DNA of 59,759 nt from an uncultured Bacteroidota bacterium (GTDB taxonomy: Bacteria > Bacteroidota > Bacteroidia > Bacteroidales > WCHB1-69), in contig CACYHG010000013.1 in NCBI GenBank assembly GCA_902774175.1, positions 1 to 59,759 of the forward strand. Reading direction: 5' to 3'. Made by a program: the position numbers and the translations under genes. Shown one piece after another: positions 8,567 to 24,100 of the stretch. Positions within the stretch are counted from its first letter, which is position 1. Each line of letters opens with the position of its first letter. The notes under the pieces were generated by a model. The model had not been told where the DNA came from. It saw nothing but the letters and a program-made list of their open reading frames with translations, and did no database searches.

Positions 8567-9115
8567 ATGACAAAGATTTTTGATTTCAAAGCATTGGACA
8601 ACAGAGGCAGCGAAATGGACTTCGCGCAGTATGAGGGCAAAATCCTGATGATTGTCAACACCGCCTCCAAGTGCGGTTTCACACCCCAGTATGACGGGCT
8701 GGAAGCCCTCTACCAGCAATACAAGGAGCAGGGGCTGGTGATCATCGGCTTCCCCTGCGACCAGTTCATGCACCAGGAGCCCGGCTCGGACGAGGAGATT
8801 GCGGAGTTCTGCCGCATCAACCACGGCGTCACCTTCCCGCTGATGAAGAAAATCGAGGTGAACGGGGAAAACGAGCATCCCCTTTACACCTGGCTCAAGG
8901 CGCAGGCACCCGCCGAAACATATAAAGGGTTGAAAGCCAAAGCTACGCACACCATGCTCAAAAAGTTGAGCACCTCGGCCAAGAAGGAGAGCGACATCCT
9001 GTGGAACTTCACCAAATTCCTCATCTCCCGCGACGGCACCGTCGTGAAACGCTTCGCCCCCACCACCACACCGGAGGAGCTGGAGAAAGAGGTGCAGGAG
9101 ATGATCCGCATTTAA
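8567..9115 (+). CDS. Glutathione peroxidase family thiol peroxidase
   Basis: This 182-residue protein has all the glutathione-peroxidase motifs. NTASKCGFTPQY carries the peroxidatic Cys36 (Cys, not selenocysteine). GFPCDQFMHQEPG follows with the second Cys and the catalytic Gln region, and WNFTKFLISRDG carries the conserved Trp-Asn. It has no signal peptide, so it is cytoplasmic and reduces hydrogen peroxide and organic hydroperoxides, probably using thioredoxin as the family usually does in bacteria. It is followed 36 bp later by a secreted hydrolase. Confidence 0.93.
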   Translation: MTKIFDFKALDNRGSEMDFAQYEGKILMIVNTASKCGFTPQYDGLEALYQQYKEQGLVIIGFPCDQFMHQEPGSDEEIAEFCRINHGVTFPLMKKIEVNGENEHPLYTWLKAQAPAETYKGLKAKATHTMLKKLSTSAKKESDILWNFTKFLISRDGTVVKRFAPTTTPEELEKEVQEMIRI

Positions 9116-12100
9116 TCACGTCACAGCAAACATCAATGAAAAAACTCTGCCATGAAGCAAAAAATCCTCACCCTCCTTTTCTGCCTCGCCACTCTGGCGG
9201 CAACGGCCCAGATCCAACCCACCACCGCATTGATTGGCTCCTGGTCGGGCAAACTCAAGTTCGGTCCCATGTCGCTGACATTGGTGCTGCATCTGGAACT
9301 GGACAGCGGCCATGTGGTTGCCTACTTCGACAGCCCTGACCAGGGTGCCAAGGACATTCCGGCCAATAAAATATTCCTAAGCAACGATTCGCTGGCCGTA
9401 GGAGTGGAATCGCTTGACATGACCTATTGCGCAAAACTGAAAGAGGGAAAACTGGACGGCACCTTCACACAGCGGGGACATTCGCTCCCGTTGGTGATGA
9501 CAAAGGGCGTGCCGGAACTGAAGCGTCCGCAGCAGCCGCATCCGCCCTACCCTTACAAGACACAGGAGGTGACCTTCAAAAACAAAGAGGATGGCGCCAA
9601 ACTGGCCGGCACCCTCACCTGGCCCGTGAAGAGCGGCCATGACAAGCACTGGAAGCCCACCGTTGTCCTGCTGGTCTCAGGCAGCGGGCAGCAGAACCGC
9701 GACGAGGAGCTGTTGGGCCATGCCCCCTTCCTCGTCCTTGCCGACTATCTGGCGCGTCAGGGCATCGCCACGCTGCGTTACGACGACCGTGCCACCGCAG
9801 CCTCCGTCGGCGGTGAGGTGGCCAACGCCACGACGGAGGATTTCATGCGCGATGCCGCGGCAGGCCTTGCATTCCTGCGGAAGAAAAACAAGTTCGGGAA
9901 AATCGGCTGTTTGGGACACAGCGAAGGGGGCGCCATCGCCTTCATGCTGGCTGCACGCGGCCAGACGGACTTCATCATTTCGCTGGCAGGTCCCGGTGTC
10001 AAGGGGGACACCCTGCTCGTGGCACAAAGCAACCGCATCCTGGAACTTTCCGGGGAACCCGCCGACCTGACCACGGAACAATACCGCCAAAACATCTCCA
10101 ACATGCAGATGCCCTGGCTGCAATGGTTCATCAACTACGACCCCTCCGAAGACATCCGCCGGTCGAGCTGCCCCGTTTTCGCCCTCAACGGTGACCTCGA
10201 CTGCCAGGTCATCTCCTCGCTGAACCTCCCTGCCATCCGGCGGCTGCTCCCCTCCTCCCCGCAAAACCTCGTCAAGGAATATCCGGGGCTCAACCATCTG
10301 TTCCAGCACTGCACCACCGGCCTTCCCGACGAATACGGCCGGATTGAGGAGACCCTGTCGCCCGAGGTGCTTCAGGACATCGCGCAATGGATCCACAGCC
10401 TTGACTGACAAAACATAATCTGTATCTCCTCATTTTGTGAAATGCTTTTTAACCGGATGCAAAAGTAGCAGACACCGGAAAAAAGCGGCATCACAAAAAA
10501 TGTGGATAATAACCGCCCCCTCCCCCATTGTAGGGATAGGGGAAGCTGAGGATGGCGCAGGATTAAAAAAAATATTCGGTTTTCTGTACAAATCATATCC
10601 GGATATTTTGTAAATTTGCAGCATCATTCCAAAATGAATCTTGCCACATGCATTCCGTAAGTTCATCAGGAACGACATTATTATTTAATTATTTATAAAA
10701 CATCTGATTATGAAAAAATTATTTGGTTTTTGCATGACGTGCCTCATGGCACTTTCGCTCTGCATGATGACAAGCTGCAACAAAGAAGAGGATCCAAAAA
10801 ACGACAAGGAGAAGGGGGACAATATCGTCACCGAAGGGTTCGCCGACCTGGGTCTGCCGAGCGGCACCAAGTGGAAAGCGACCAACGAAGGCGACGGGTA
10901 TTACACCTACGACGAGGCCGCCAAGAAATTCGGCAAAAAAGTGCCGACCAAAGCCCAGTTTGAGGAGCTCGTTAGTGAATGCGAATGGACATGGGTGGAT
11001 AAGAAAGGCTTCAAGATCACAGGCAAAAACAAAAAGGCCATCATGCTGCCCGCCGGTGGCTTCCGCGGTCAGGACGGGACTGTCTACAATGTCAACGTGG
11101 AAGGTTTCTACTGGTCATCCTCACCGCTCGGACCAGATCGCGGATACCGTCTCGGATTCAACAAGGAAAAACCGAACATACACTACATGGAACGCTGGGG
11201 AGGAGGCTCCGTCCGGCTTATCGAATAAATGGAAATTGCCATTATCGGGGCCGGCGCATCCGGCCTGTTTCTGACCAAACTGCTTTCACGGCGTAAGGAT
11301 TGCCGTGTGACAGTCTTTGAGAAAGCGGAGAAGGTGGGCAGCAAAATCAAGGCCTCCGGCGGAGGCAAGGCCAACCTTCTCCATGACGGCATCACGCCGG
11401 AATGCTACAACCATCCGGAGTTCATGCGGCAGATACTGGCAAAATGCGACGACCGTCGCATCCGGGAGCTGTGGGAATCGTTCGGGCTGCTGCTGCGCAC
11501 CGATGAAGAGGGGCGCATCTACCCATGGAGCGAATTTTCCCAGACCGTCCTCGACACCCTGCTGGACGACCTGCCGGGAAGTGTCACAATACGCTGCGGC
11601 ACCGAAGTGTTCAAATTGCAGCCTGAATCGGGGAAATGGCGCGTCAATGATGGGCCGGCCCTGTTTGACCGCGTGGTGCTGTGCAGCGGCTCACCAGCCG
11701 GTATGATTGCACGCAACCGTCAGGGCTACAACAGATATATAGAAACAATACCGCTGCCCATGACACCGCTCGCCCCCTCGCTTGTAGGGTTCAAAATCCG
11801 CAACTGTCCGCGAAAGCTGGAGGGCTGCCGCGCCAAGGCCGAAGTGCGGCTGATGCAGGGGGCAAGGGGGCTATTCCGCGAAACCGGCGAAATTACCTTC
11901 AAGGAGGACGGGCTCTCCGGCATTGTAATACTGAACGCCTCCGCCATCTACAACCGGCTTGGGCAGCCGCAGGACTGCCATCTGCTGCTGGATTTCATGT
12001 ACGGACAGCCCGGCTGGTCACTCCGGGAGCACCTGAAACAGCACCGTGACCTCTGCGGTGTGCTGCATCCGAAGCTGAACGCGCTTTACCGCCGCCAGCC

Positions 12101-15100
12101 CTTCGACCCGAAACGGTTCCGGCTGGATATTGAGGGAACTTACGGCTGGGAGGGGGCACAAGTATGCCACGGAGGCATCCCCATCAGCTGTGTGGACGAA
12201 CACCTTGCGATAAAGGGGTTTCCTGGGCTCTACGCGGCAGGCGAGCTGCTGGACATTGACGGCGTGTGCGGCGGATACAATCTCTTTTTCGCCTGCGCCT
12301 GCGCCGACATAATTGCAAGGAATATCTGAACAACCTCCACCGGACACGGCAGAGTCAGGCGGATAATCGCGAAAAAAAGCTTTTTTTTTCATTTTTCAGG
12401 TAACATTTTCATTTTTTTTTACGTCTTGTAAAGTAAAGCAATTATTTTTAACAAAACATCTTTTGTTATGAAACGTTTAAAATTATTATGCCTGTTATTG
12501 GCACTGACACTGGGTTTCCAAACCATTTATGCCCAACCACAACGCATTGGTAATTCCAACGTATATTATGAATTATTTTTTAATGGCAGCGATTCCACCC
12601 TAAAATTCACAGGAACGGGGATATTACCTTATTCATCTTCATTAACAACATACTATCGCACAAGTGTGAAACACATTGAAATTGGAGAGGGCATCACAAC
12701 CATTGGCAATATTGCCTTTCGGGATTGGATTGCACTGGAAAAGGTTAACTTGCCAAACAGCCTAAAAAAAATAGAAAGTTATGCCTTTAACAATGATACG
12801 GCTTTAAGAACCATCAATCTGCCCAAACAACTGGAAATAATAGAGAGTTCTGCCTTTTTGCTTACAAAATGTTTGCCTGACACCCTTTCATTTCCAACCC
12901 TTTTTCCCAACCTAATATCTTTTGGGAAAGGCAGAGATTATAATTCTTTTGGGAACACCTTTTATGGAACAACTATCAAACATGTTGTCATTCCACTTAA
13001 AACAGACACAATCTTTTCAGATTTTGTGCAATGCAAACAACTTTCCAGCGTTATTCTTCCTGCAACATTAAAACACTTCATCAAGGGAACGTTTTACAAC
13101 GATACTGCGCTAAAACTTGTTATAGACCTGAATCCGATACCACAAACATTTGAAGTACCCAAAGGATACAACAATGCCTTTGACAACGTCAAACGTTCCC
13201 AATGCAGGCTGATTGTTCCCACCTCCGCAGTGGACCTGTACAAAAGCACTCCTATCTGGCAGGATTTCCTCATCGAAGGGGGCGGACTCTCCGCTGGTGC
13301 ATCCGTGAATGCCAAAGAAAAGGGAAACATCAGAGGGGTTGAATACCGCTTTTACCAGAAAGGGGAACACATCACTTGGAAAGCCGAACCCGTGGAAGGC
13401 TGCACCTTTTCGGGATGGAGAAGCAACGGAGAATGGATTTCCACCGGACAAACCCTCTCCTTCACCATCACCAAAGACACCATGATTGAGGCGGTATTCG
13501 ATGGCGAGCCCCTGTCAGTACCCATCAGTAGCGAAAAGCATGCAATGGTGAGCATCTATCCCAATCCCGCACAAAACCAGTTCACCGTAAATTCCAATTC
13601 CGCCATTAACTGCATCATCCTCTATGACCTTTCCGGCCGGAAGGTGCTGCAAACATCCAACAGCTGCACCGTGGATGTAAGCGGAATGGCAAAAGGAGCC
13701 TATTGGGTGGAAATCCGGACAGACGAAGGGCGCTATATGAAGAAATTCATCCGACAATAAGGCTTATCATACTATCCGTTCTTATGAACAAACCACACGG
13801 AACCATACGTGCAGGAACGTTTTTCCTGACAATGCTGCTGTGCATGGGAGCCATACACGCCCATGCACAGTCATCCTGCACGGAGTTCTGGCTATCGTTC
13901 GGAGAACACCGGCTTAGAGCACTTGACACAGGGCATTTCGGCAATTGTACGTTCGGCACAGAATTATTTTTCGAAATCCAGATCAATTCAATGCACCAGG
14001 CCAACGGCCATATCATCTTCACACATTCCAACGAAACTGTCCCTTTCCATGTGTCACCCGGACACACATTTTCCTATCGGCCCACCTATAAGCAAGCCAA
14101 AGGATGCTATCACAAGACAATGGATAAACGGGACAACCTCAGTGTTTGTATTCAAAGCGACAGCAGCATCTCTGTATCAGCTATTTCACGAAAAAACTAC
14201 GATGCTGACGCCACACTGGTTTTACCGGTAGAGGCCGTAGGATGCGACTACTGCATTTTCCGACAAAACGGGAACACAACACCCCAACAGGATGAGCTAT
14301 GTGTGATTATTGCCACAGAAAACAACACGGTCGTCAAAATTGGCGGACAACTGCTGTGCACCCTTGACAAGGGGGAAACCTATTATTTTTCCATATCACA
14401 TTCCGCATCCGGTATCCAACGGGAAATACGCAGCAGCAAACCTGTGGCGTTGTTCAATGTGGAAAAACTGACCAATATCCCCTTATTCGGAATCACTGAC
14501 AAACTGTATGAACAATACCATCCCAAAAGTACAGGAGGAAAAGAGTTTTTCATACCTGCCAGTGACATGGGATCCGATTTCGTTCAAATAATGGCTACTG
14601 AAAACAACACAAACATCACTTTGTCAGGGGGAAGGCTGCGAACCGACATCAGCGGGCCGGGCAAACTGAACGGACTGGATGCAGGGGAATGGGCCTGGAT
14701 AGAAATCTCCACTGCGGACAGCGGATGCCATATCATAACCGACAAACCGGCACTTGCCTGTTCCTTTTTGCCATCCTGCAATTTCAGGGATCCATTGCGC
14801 ATCAGAACAGGAAAAGGGGATCCGGCCATGGCATGGGTGTCCCCGCTCAACCGGCGTGTCAGTTCCTGCATCATCAAGCCATTTGAAATACCAGGGAATC
14901 CTAACGAAATGATTCCGCAATACCATGCGATGATTGTGGTACCTTCCGCAGGAAAAGACAGTTGCTCGGTGTGTGTCAATGGGGGAAAAAACAAAGCGCT
15001 TTTTGGAGGAGAATGGTACAATCATCCCTCCGGATGGTCCTACTATGACATGTTGTTAGACAAAGATTCCACATACCTCTTCTCCAACAGTGCCTTCGGA

Positions 15101-18100
15101 TTGCAGGCATACAGCTACGGGCTGGCACAAACGGAAAGCTACTATATGCTTGCATCGGCCAAATTCCGCAATTGGGAACGCTCTTTCACAGCCAATGACA
15201 CCCACTATCTTAAACTTCCGGAACTGTTTTTTTGTGAACAGGAAATCACCTTTCAGGCGGAAGTGGCGGACTCACTCAGCCACCAACCCGGCCATATCTG
15301 CTGGTACATTGACTCTGTGGAAGAAATAACGGCACGTGACCAGCTGGTCTGGAAAAAACATTTCACCAAAGGGAGTTACCATATCCGCATGGCGGTACGT
15401 TACGCAGACGAATACGACACCGCCACTTACAGTATCTCATCCATCCTACACATCACCAGATTGGAGGCGGATGTCCGCACCACACCTGAAAACTGCCACC
15501 ATAGTGACGGCAGCATCATCCTCTCCGTCAGCAGCGAAGATTCCGCGTCCCTCACCTGCATGGTGGACAGCACAGGAGGCTATCGCAACCCCATTACCGG
15601 TTTGAAAGCGGGAATGTACCATATAACCTTGCAGGACAGATACTGTCAATGGGAACAGACAGTACCCATTGACAGTGTGGCAGGACCAAAAGCCGATTTT
15701 GACATCACCGACACCATCGCCAGCGAGGGAATGGAAATCATGTTCGCTGACAAATCCCTACCGGGAGGCGCAGCCATCAACCGTTGGCAATGGGACATGG
15801 GTGACAACACCGCATTGTCGGGGAATAAAGTCGCCCACGTGTACCGTTTGAAAAACAACTACATCATCCGACTGATTGTATCCGATGAAAACCATTGCCT
15901 TGACACCGCTGAAAAAATGGTCCGCATTGTCCCGGCACCCTGCTTTCCGAATGCTTTCGCGCCCGATGACGGATTACAGGGGAACCGCTTTTTCCGTCCC
16001 ATGGAGGAATGCGGCAGATTCCATACTTTTGAAATGACCATATACAACCGATGGGGAAATGTGGTCTGGCGGCAATGTTGCAACGAGGGGGAATGCCCTC
16101 CATATCATGACAACAGCTTCTGGTGGGACGGGAAAGACATGCAGGGACATCCGCTCTCTGCAGGCATCTACTTCTATGTGGTGAAAGCCACCTACAGCAA
16201 CAGCCGCCTGACTCCGCTCTATCTGAACGGTTCAATTACCCTGTTCCGATAAGGTGCCTGCGCCGACATCATCGCAAGGAACATTTGAATTACGCCCCTG
16301 CCGATTTCCCTCCGTATGGAAAAAATGACTACTTTTGCAAATGGCAGCCATACGCTGCCGCATTTGACATGGAGATTAGAATCAACAACATACGCATTCC
16401 GGTAGATAAAAAGGGAACGTTGCGCGACACGGTGTTGCGCACATTTCGCCTTCAGCCCGCCGAAGTGGAGGAGTTCCGCATCCTGCGCGAATCGGTGGAT
16501 GCACGCAAGCGGTCGGAGGTGGTTTATGACTACCAGGTTATGCTGCGGCTGAAAAATGAGCATCCGGAACTATTGAAGCACAAGGATGTAAGCCCATATA
16601 CCCCGCCGGAGCCGATGCAATACCCCAAATGGAATCACCCGCTCCAGCCGGTCATTGCCGGATTCGGACCGTCAGGAATCTTCGCCGCCCTGTACCTCGC
16701 CCGCTGCGGAGCACGCCCGATCGTGCTTGAGCGCGGCAGCCGCATGGACGAGCGTAAACGTAAGGTGGAGGAATTTCTCCGTAACAGGCGGCTGGACCCC
16801 GACAGCAACATCCAGTTCGGCGAAGGCGGCGCAGGAACCTTTTCGGACGGCAAGCTGGCCACCAACCTTCATCACCCTTGGATACGCTTTATCCTTAACG
16901 AGTTCCACCTGCACGGCGCGGACGAGGAGGTGACATGGTCCGCCACCCCGCATGTGGGCACCGACTGCCTGGAAAAGGTTGTTGTAAGTCTGCGCGAGGA
17001 GATTGTCAGCCTTGGAGGCAGCGTACATTTCGACACGCCCCTCACCGACTTCCGGCAGAATCCGGACGGCAGCCTCACCGCATGCACGCCGGAAAAGGAA
17101 TTACAGACCAACCACCTGCTGCTCTGCCTGGGCCATTCCGCCCACGACACCTTACGCCGCCTGCATGAAAAAGGACTTCCGATGGAGGCCAAGCCCTTCT
17201 CTATCGGGGTGCGCATCGAGCACAAGCAGCAATACATCAACAAAATGCTTTACGGGGAATTCGCACAATACCTGCCGCCAGCATCATACCGCGGCGTGGT
17301 GCACCTGAAGAATCGCAGCGTCTACACCTTCTGCATGTGCCCGGGCGGCACCGTCATGGCATCGGCAAACAACCCCAAAAGCATCGTCACCAACGGCATG
17401 AGCGAGAAGAGCCGCAACCGCGAAAACGCCAACAGCGCACTGCTGGTCGGCATCCGGACGGAGGATTTCTACAAGGAAAGTCCGCTGGACGGACTTGCCT
17501 TCCAGGAGAAATACGAGCGGATGGCCTATGACATAGCGGGCGACTGCCGCGCACCGGCCAACACCGTCGGGGCGTTCCTGAAGGGCAAGGTGGCGGAAGG
17601 CCCGGCTTCGGTCAAGCCCTCCTACCCGCACGGGGTCATATACTGCGACCTCAAACGCTGCCTGCCAGGCTATGTGGTGGATGCGCTCCGGGAGGCCATC
17701 CCGAAAATGGACGGCTGCATCCGGGGATTCAACCACCCCGATGCAATCATGACCGGCGTGGAGACACGCTCCTCATCGGCGGTACGCATACTGCGCGGGG
17801 AGAACCGCGCCTCCGAAGTTCCCGGAATCTACCCTGTCGGCGAAGGGGCGGGCTATGCCGGCGGCATCGTGAGCGCGGCCCTTGACGGCCTGAAAACCGC
17901 CGCATCACTTTTTTCCGCCGTAACACAATAATTCGTTTTTTTTCCGTTACAATGAAAAAATAAAGGCCATGAAAAACAAACTGCTTTTGCCTCTGATAAT
18001 TATCGGCTGCCTTTCAGCGTCCGGACAGCCGACACCGCCCCATGCACTGCCGGCATGGCTGCCGGACACCGCATTCATATACAATACCGACGGTGCTGTT

Positions 18101-21100
18101 TCAGGATTCTACGAATACCTGTATGACCAACAGGGCCGGCGGACAGAAATCCGTTTCCATTCAGCCATAAACGGGCAATGGGAGGAACAGCAGCGCCGCA
18201 CATACACCTACGACCAAAGGAGCAACCTGCTGTGCGACCTTGTGCAGAACCTTGAGAACGGGCAATGGAAGAACATCACACGGAACCTCTATGCCTACGA
18301 TGCGCAGGACAACCGCACCCTGGAACATTACCAGACATGGTCGGACAGTCTTGGCCGCTGGACCAGCCCACACATCTTCCACTACACTTATGACCAGCGG
18401 GGCAATGTGGACACCTTTTTCCGCGAGGATGACGATTCGGACTACATTGCACGGATATTCTACCGGCACAATGCTAACGGGGATGTCACACTGGAGCAAT
18501 GGCAGTTCTGGGACACCGCATGGACCGACATCTTCAGGGCCACCTCCACCTACGATTCGCACGGCCGGCTGCTGGACTACCTTGAGGAGAACTGGAACCA
18601 CACCCACGGCGGCCCGCCCAAACTGGAATGGGAGAACTGGCTGCACTATCTCTACAGCTACGATTCCGCCGGCAACCGCTCCGAACTGCAAACCTGGACC
18701 TGGGAGTGCGGAGAGGAGAAATGGACCAACGAATTCCATTACTATTACAGCTATGATTCCGGCAACCGGCTCTCCACCACCACCCTGTACGTTTGGAAAA
18801 GAGGCACTTCCGAATGGGCAAAACGGGAATTCACCAGCAACGAATACGACCACAAAGGGCAGCTGGCACGCAGCATCATGCAGACCCCATACAACAAGGA
18901 ATGGGTCAACCACCGTCTGCGGGAATACAGCTACGACCAGACCGGAAGAAAGTCACAAGAGACCGAAGCCTTCTGGAACATGGAGGGACAACAATGGGAC
19001 AACAACAGCAAGAGCACTTGGAAATTCGACAAATGGGGCAACCAGTTGGAAAATGTCTTTTACAATTGGGAGAGCCAGAAAAAGCAATGGGTCGGGGTTT
19101 ACCGAACCACCAACAGCTACACCGGAGAGGGTAATGGAGACACCTGCCGCTACGAAATGTACGACAGCCGCAAGGGCTGGTATCCGTTTGAAAACACACT
19201 TTACGTCCCCTACCTGAACAACATGGAGCAGTTGGGCGGCTTTCTGACATCAAAGGTGGTTGTGCATTACAGCATTATCGGGACGGATGCCATAGCGCGC
19301 CACACCGTGACAACACTGCAATGCTACCCCAATCCGGCACAGGATTTCATCAGAATCCGTATTGATGGCGCAACGCTGCTGCACTGCCAGCTGTGGGACG
19401 CCTCCGGACGGATAGTCGCCGAATCGCGCCCATGCAGTGGGGAGGCCACACTGTCTCTCAGCAATCTGCCCAAAGGAGCCTACATTCTCCGCTGCCAGAC
19501 CACTTCTGAAACCATCATACGAACAGTCATAAAACAATGAAACAAAAAATCTCCACCGAATCATTCCTTACGGTAATAAAAAACTACTTCTTCATCACCC
19601 TCGGACTGGCTGTCTTCACCTTCGGATGGTCCGCCTTCCTGCTGCCTGTCCAGCTGATGGGCGGCGGCGTCAGCGGCATAGCCTCCCTTATCTACTTTGC
19701 CAATCCGCACATACCGGTCGGCCTCTCGTCGTTTGTCATCAACGGCATATTCATTGCCGTGGCATGGAAGATATTGGGCTCTAAGTTCTGCATCACCACA
19801 GGCATCTGCACCGCAATAGTCTCCGCAGGATTCGCCGTTTTCCAGCCGATGTTCTCCCAACCTCTGGTGGATGACACCTTCATGTGCGCCATCATCGGCT
19901 CCGGGCTGGCAGGCTTCGGCGTCGCCCTCGCCCTGAACTACGGCGGCAACACCGGCGGCACTGACATCATCATCATGATAATAGGCAAGTTCAGAAGGGT
20001 CGCCTACGGCAAGCTGACCATGTACATCAACGTGTTCATCATCGCCTCATCGTACCTCATCACCCACTCTGTGGAGAAACTGGTCTACAGCTTTGTGGTG
20101 ATGATTGCCTACACCATCGCCTCCGACACCTTCCTTGACGGCCACCGCCAGACCTACCAGTTCATGATCTTCTCCCAAAAGAACGAGGAGATTGCTGAAA
20201 AGATCAACCACGAGATGCACCGCGGCGCCACACTGCTGAAAGGGGTCGGATCATACTCCAAACAGGAGAGCGACGTGCTACTGGTGATGGCGCACAAGAG
20301 CGACAAGACCAAAATCATGCGCATAATAAAGGAGACAGACAAGGCGGCCTTTGTCAGCATTTCAAAGACCAATGCGGTCTTCGGAAAGAATTTTGACCAA
20401 ATACAGCTGTAAGATGGACGCACTGCACATTCCGCTGGCCGAAGCGATGCGGCCCAACACCCTTGAGGACTACGCGGGGCAGAAGCACCTGCTCGGCGAG
20501 GGGGCGATGCTGCGTCAGGCCATCCAGAACGGGAAAATCCCATCGATGATATTCTGGGGGCCGCCAGGTGTGGGCAAGACCACACTTGCACTGCTGATAA
20601 GCAACAGGCTGCAATGGCCCTTCTTCAAGCTGAGTGCCATCAATTCGGGAGTTAAGGAGGTGCGCGATGTCATTGAAAAGGCACGGCAGGTGCCCACCTC
20701 ATGCATCCTTTTCATTGACGAAATCCACCGGTTCAGCAAAAACCAGCAGGATTCGTTGCTGGGAGCAGTCGAGGCCGGCATTGTCACACTGATAGGCGCC
20801 ACCACCGAAAACCCGTCGTTCGAGGTGATTTCGCCGCTGCTCTCACGCTGCCAGGTATATATTCTGAAGCCGCTGGAGGAGGATGACCTGCAGGGCATAC
20901 TAAACCGCGCCGTGGAGACGATGCGGCAACGCACCGGACGCACCATACGGGTGGAGGAGTCCGGCGCACTGTTCCACATTTCAGGCGGGGACGCACGCAA
21001 GCTGCTCAACGCTTTTGAGCTGTGTGTGAACACGCTGGCCGACCGCAGCGATGGGGAGATTGTTCTTGACAACAAAACTGTGCAGACCATCATCCAGCAG

Positions 21101-24100
21101 AACCTGCAGATTTACGACAAGGGTGGCGAAATGCACTACGACATAATCTCCGCCTTCATCAAATCGATACGTGGCAGCGACCCCAACGCCGCCGTATACT
21201 GGCTTGCACGAATGATTGCCGGCGGCGAGGATCCGAAATTCATCGCGCGGCGGATGCTCATCCTCGCCTCCGAGGATATCGGCAACGCCAACCCCAACGC
21301 CATGCTGCTGGCTTCGGACTGTTTCCAGGCAATCCATGTCATCGGGATGCCGGAGGCGCGGATCATACTCTCCCAAACCGCCATCTATCTGGCATGTTCG
21401 CCAAAGAGCAACGCCTCCTACCTGGCAATCGACAAGGCGCTGGCCGAAGTGGAGAAGAGCAGGGACCTGCCGGTGCCGCTACACCTGCGCAACGCCCCCA
21501 CCCGGCTTATGAAGGATTTGTCCTACGGCAAGGACTACAAATATGCGCACGACTTCAAGGGTAACTTTGTGGAGCAGGATTTCCTGCCGCCAGAGCTGCG
21601 CGGAACCCGATTCTACGAGCCCGGCGACAACGCGAGAGAGAACGAGCTGCGGCTTCGGTTGCGGCAGTGGTGGAAGGAGAAGTACCGCTACTGAGCGGAG
21701 AATACAAAAAAAAATTCCAAACCTGAGGTTTGGAATTTTGGTTGCCCAAATAGGACTCGAACCCATACAAACAGAACCAGAATCTGGTGTGCTACCATTA
21801 CACCATTGGGCAATGTCAAACGACTTGCAAAAGTAGTCAATTCCGACATACGGAGGGATTATTTTTGAAAAAAATTTTTATCACGCAATAAAATGTAAAT
21901 CAACCACATTGGACAACATAAAAAGAAAGGCCCGCATAAATGCGGGTCTTTTGGGGACTGTTTTTGGAACCAAAAACTACATTTCATCGGTATCTTCGTA
22001 ACCGGTGGAGGTGTCCTGCGGCCTCTTCGTGTCGGGACGTGCCATCGTGTTTCCGAACTGGTAGGTCAGCATCAGACGGATGTGGCGTCCCCAATGGCCC
22101 TCATAATCCTGATAGAAGCCGTCACCTGATGTTATGGTGTGCCAGCTCTGGGTGTTGAAAAGGTCGCGGACATTAAGGTTCATGCTCAGTTTCTTGTTGA
22201 AGAAGGATTTTCGCAGGCCGGCATCAAGGCTGTAATTGGCCATGCGCTCACCCTGTGCCACCAGACGCGGCGCATCGTAACGGCCTGTCAGCTGCAGCAT
22301 GAAACCCTTCGGCAGGGCAAGGCTGGCCAACATGCGCACGTTCCAGGAGAAATCATTCTCCGCAGCGGCAGTCACCGGCAGAGCGGCGTTCTGCGGCCAA
22401 TATGTGAAGGAATCCATCTCGTTGTAATAGAAATTGAATGTGGTGGTAAGGTCAAGCATCTTGAACAGCGTGTTCTTGGAAATAAGTTCCAGACCGGTGC
22501 GCCCCTCATGCGCCACATTCACGAACGTGCTCTTCATCACCTGATTGTCGCGGTAACGGATGCGCTGTATCATGTTGTCGGTGTTGCGATGGTAGAGCGA
22601 AAGGGACAAGGTGTGCAGATTCCATTTTTTCAGATAATTGAACTCCAAAGAATTGGAATATTCCGGCAGAAGGTACGGGTTTCCGAAGGAGATGTTCATG
22701 GTATCCTCCAGATTGACGAAGGGGTTCAGCCGGTGACCTCTCGGCCTGCTGATGCGGCGGGTGTAGTTCAGCTGGAACTCATGCCCTTGCTGCAGAGCAT
22801 AGGAGAGGAAAATGCTCGGAAAAAAGTTGAAGTAGGAGGTGTCGTAAACCGGTGCGGTGCCGCGCGACTGCCCATAGGAGAGCGACTGTGTCTCCACGGA
22901 AGTGTACTCACCCCTGAGACCCAACTGATAGCTGAAACTGCTTATTTTATGGGAGAAAGTCCCGTAAAGCGCATGCACATCGCGGCCGTAGAAGAAATCA
23001 TTGTACAGCTGATGGTTTTCCTGAAGTTCCGATTCCCGTCTGCCGTTGAAGGTGCTGACCGGACTCTCCTCCTGCTGGAGCTCGCCCTTGTAACCGGCCT
23101 CCATACGCATGTTTTCGGAAAACTTGTTGGCATAATCGGCCTGGAATGTCCAGAATCCCGACAGCACGCTGCTCTCCTGGCGCTGCATGCTGGTGTCCGC
23201 AAGATATTTTTTGTCGTAGGTCTGGGTGAAAAGGTTGTTCCCCTCCATGTTCCATCGGTTGTATGATGCCAGCAGGTCAAGGGTGGACTCCTTGGAGAAC
23301 AGATGGCGGTACGATAGCGACGCGCTGCCGCCGGTATTGCGGTTGTCCTGTTCGCTCACACGCCAGCTGGTGTCGTACAGCGCAGGAACATTGGAAGTGT
23401 AGATGTTGCTGTTGATGCCTCCCCTTTTCCCGATGTTGCCCATCAGGTCCAGGCTGAAGTTGTCCTTGTCGCCCAGATGGTATGTCGCCCCGCCACGGAG
23501 CATGCAGAAGAGTCCGCGGCCAGTGTTTACGGCATCCTGGTTCAGATAGGAGATCTTGTTGCCGTCCGCATCCAGATTGTCACGGTAGGTGTGTTCGGTG
23601 CGGGAATGGACATGGTTGCGCAGGCCGATATTCGCATACAGATCCCATTTGCCGGAATTGTAGTTGATGTTGCCGCTCAGGCTGCCGCCGACGTTTCCGC
23701 GGTCATCGGTGTTGGCGCCTGCCTGGATGCTCCCGTAATAGCCCTTACGCTTGTCCTTTTTCAGTATTATGTTGATGATTCCGGTGGTCCCCTCCGGGCT
23801 GTACTTGGCCGAGGGGTTGGTGATCACCTCAATCCTATCGATGTTCTCAGCCGGCATCTGCTCAAGAATCTGCCCCTGGTTGTCGGCGGTCAGGCCGGAG
23901 GGCTTGCCGTCAATCCAGATGGTCACGTTGGTGTTGCCGCGCAGCGAAATGCCGCCCTCGTTGTCAACCTCCACCGAAGGGATGGTTTCAAGCAGTTCGC
24001 TGGCCGAACTGCCCGACTTGGTCAGATCATGCCCCACGTTGAAGACCTTCTTGTCAACCTCCAAGGTCATCTGGGACTGCTGGGTCACAACATTGACCCC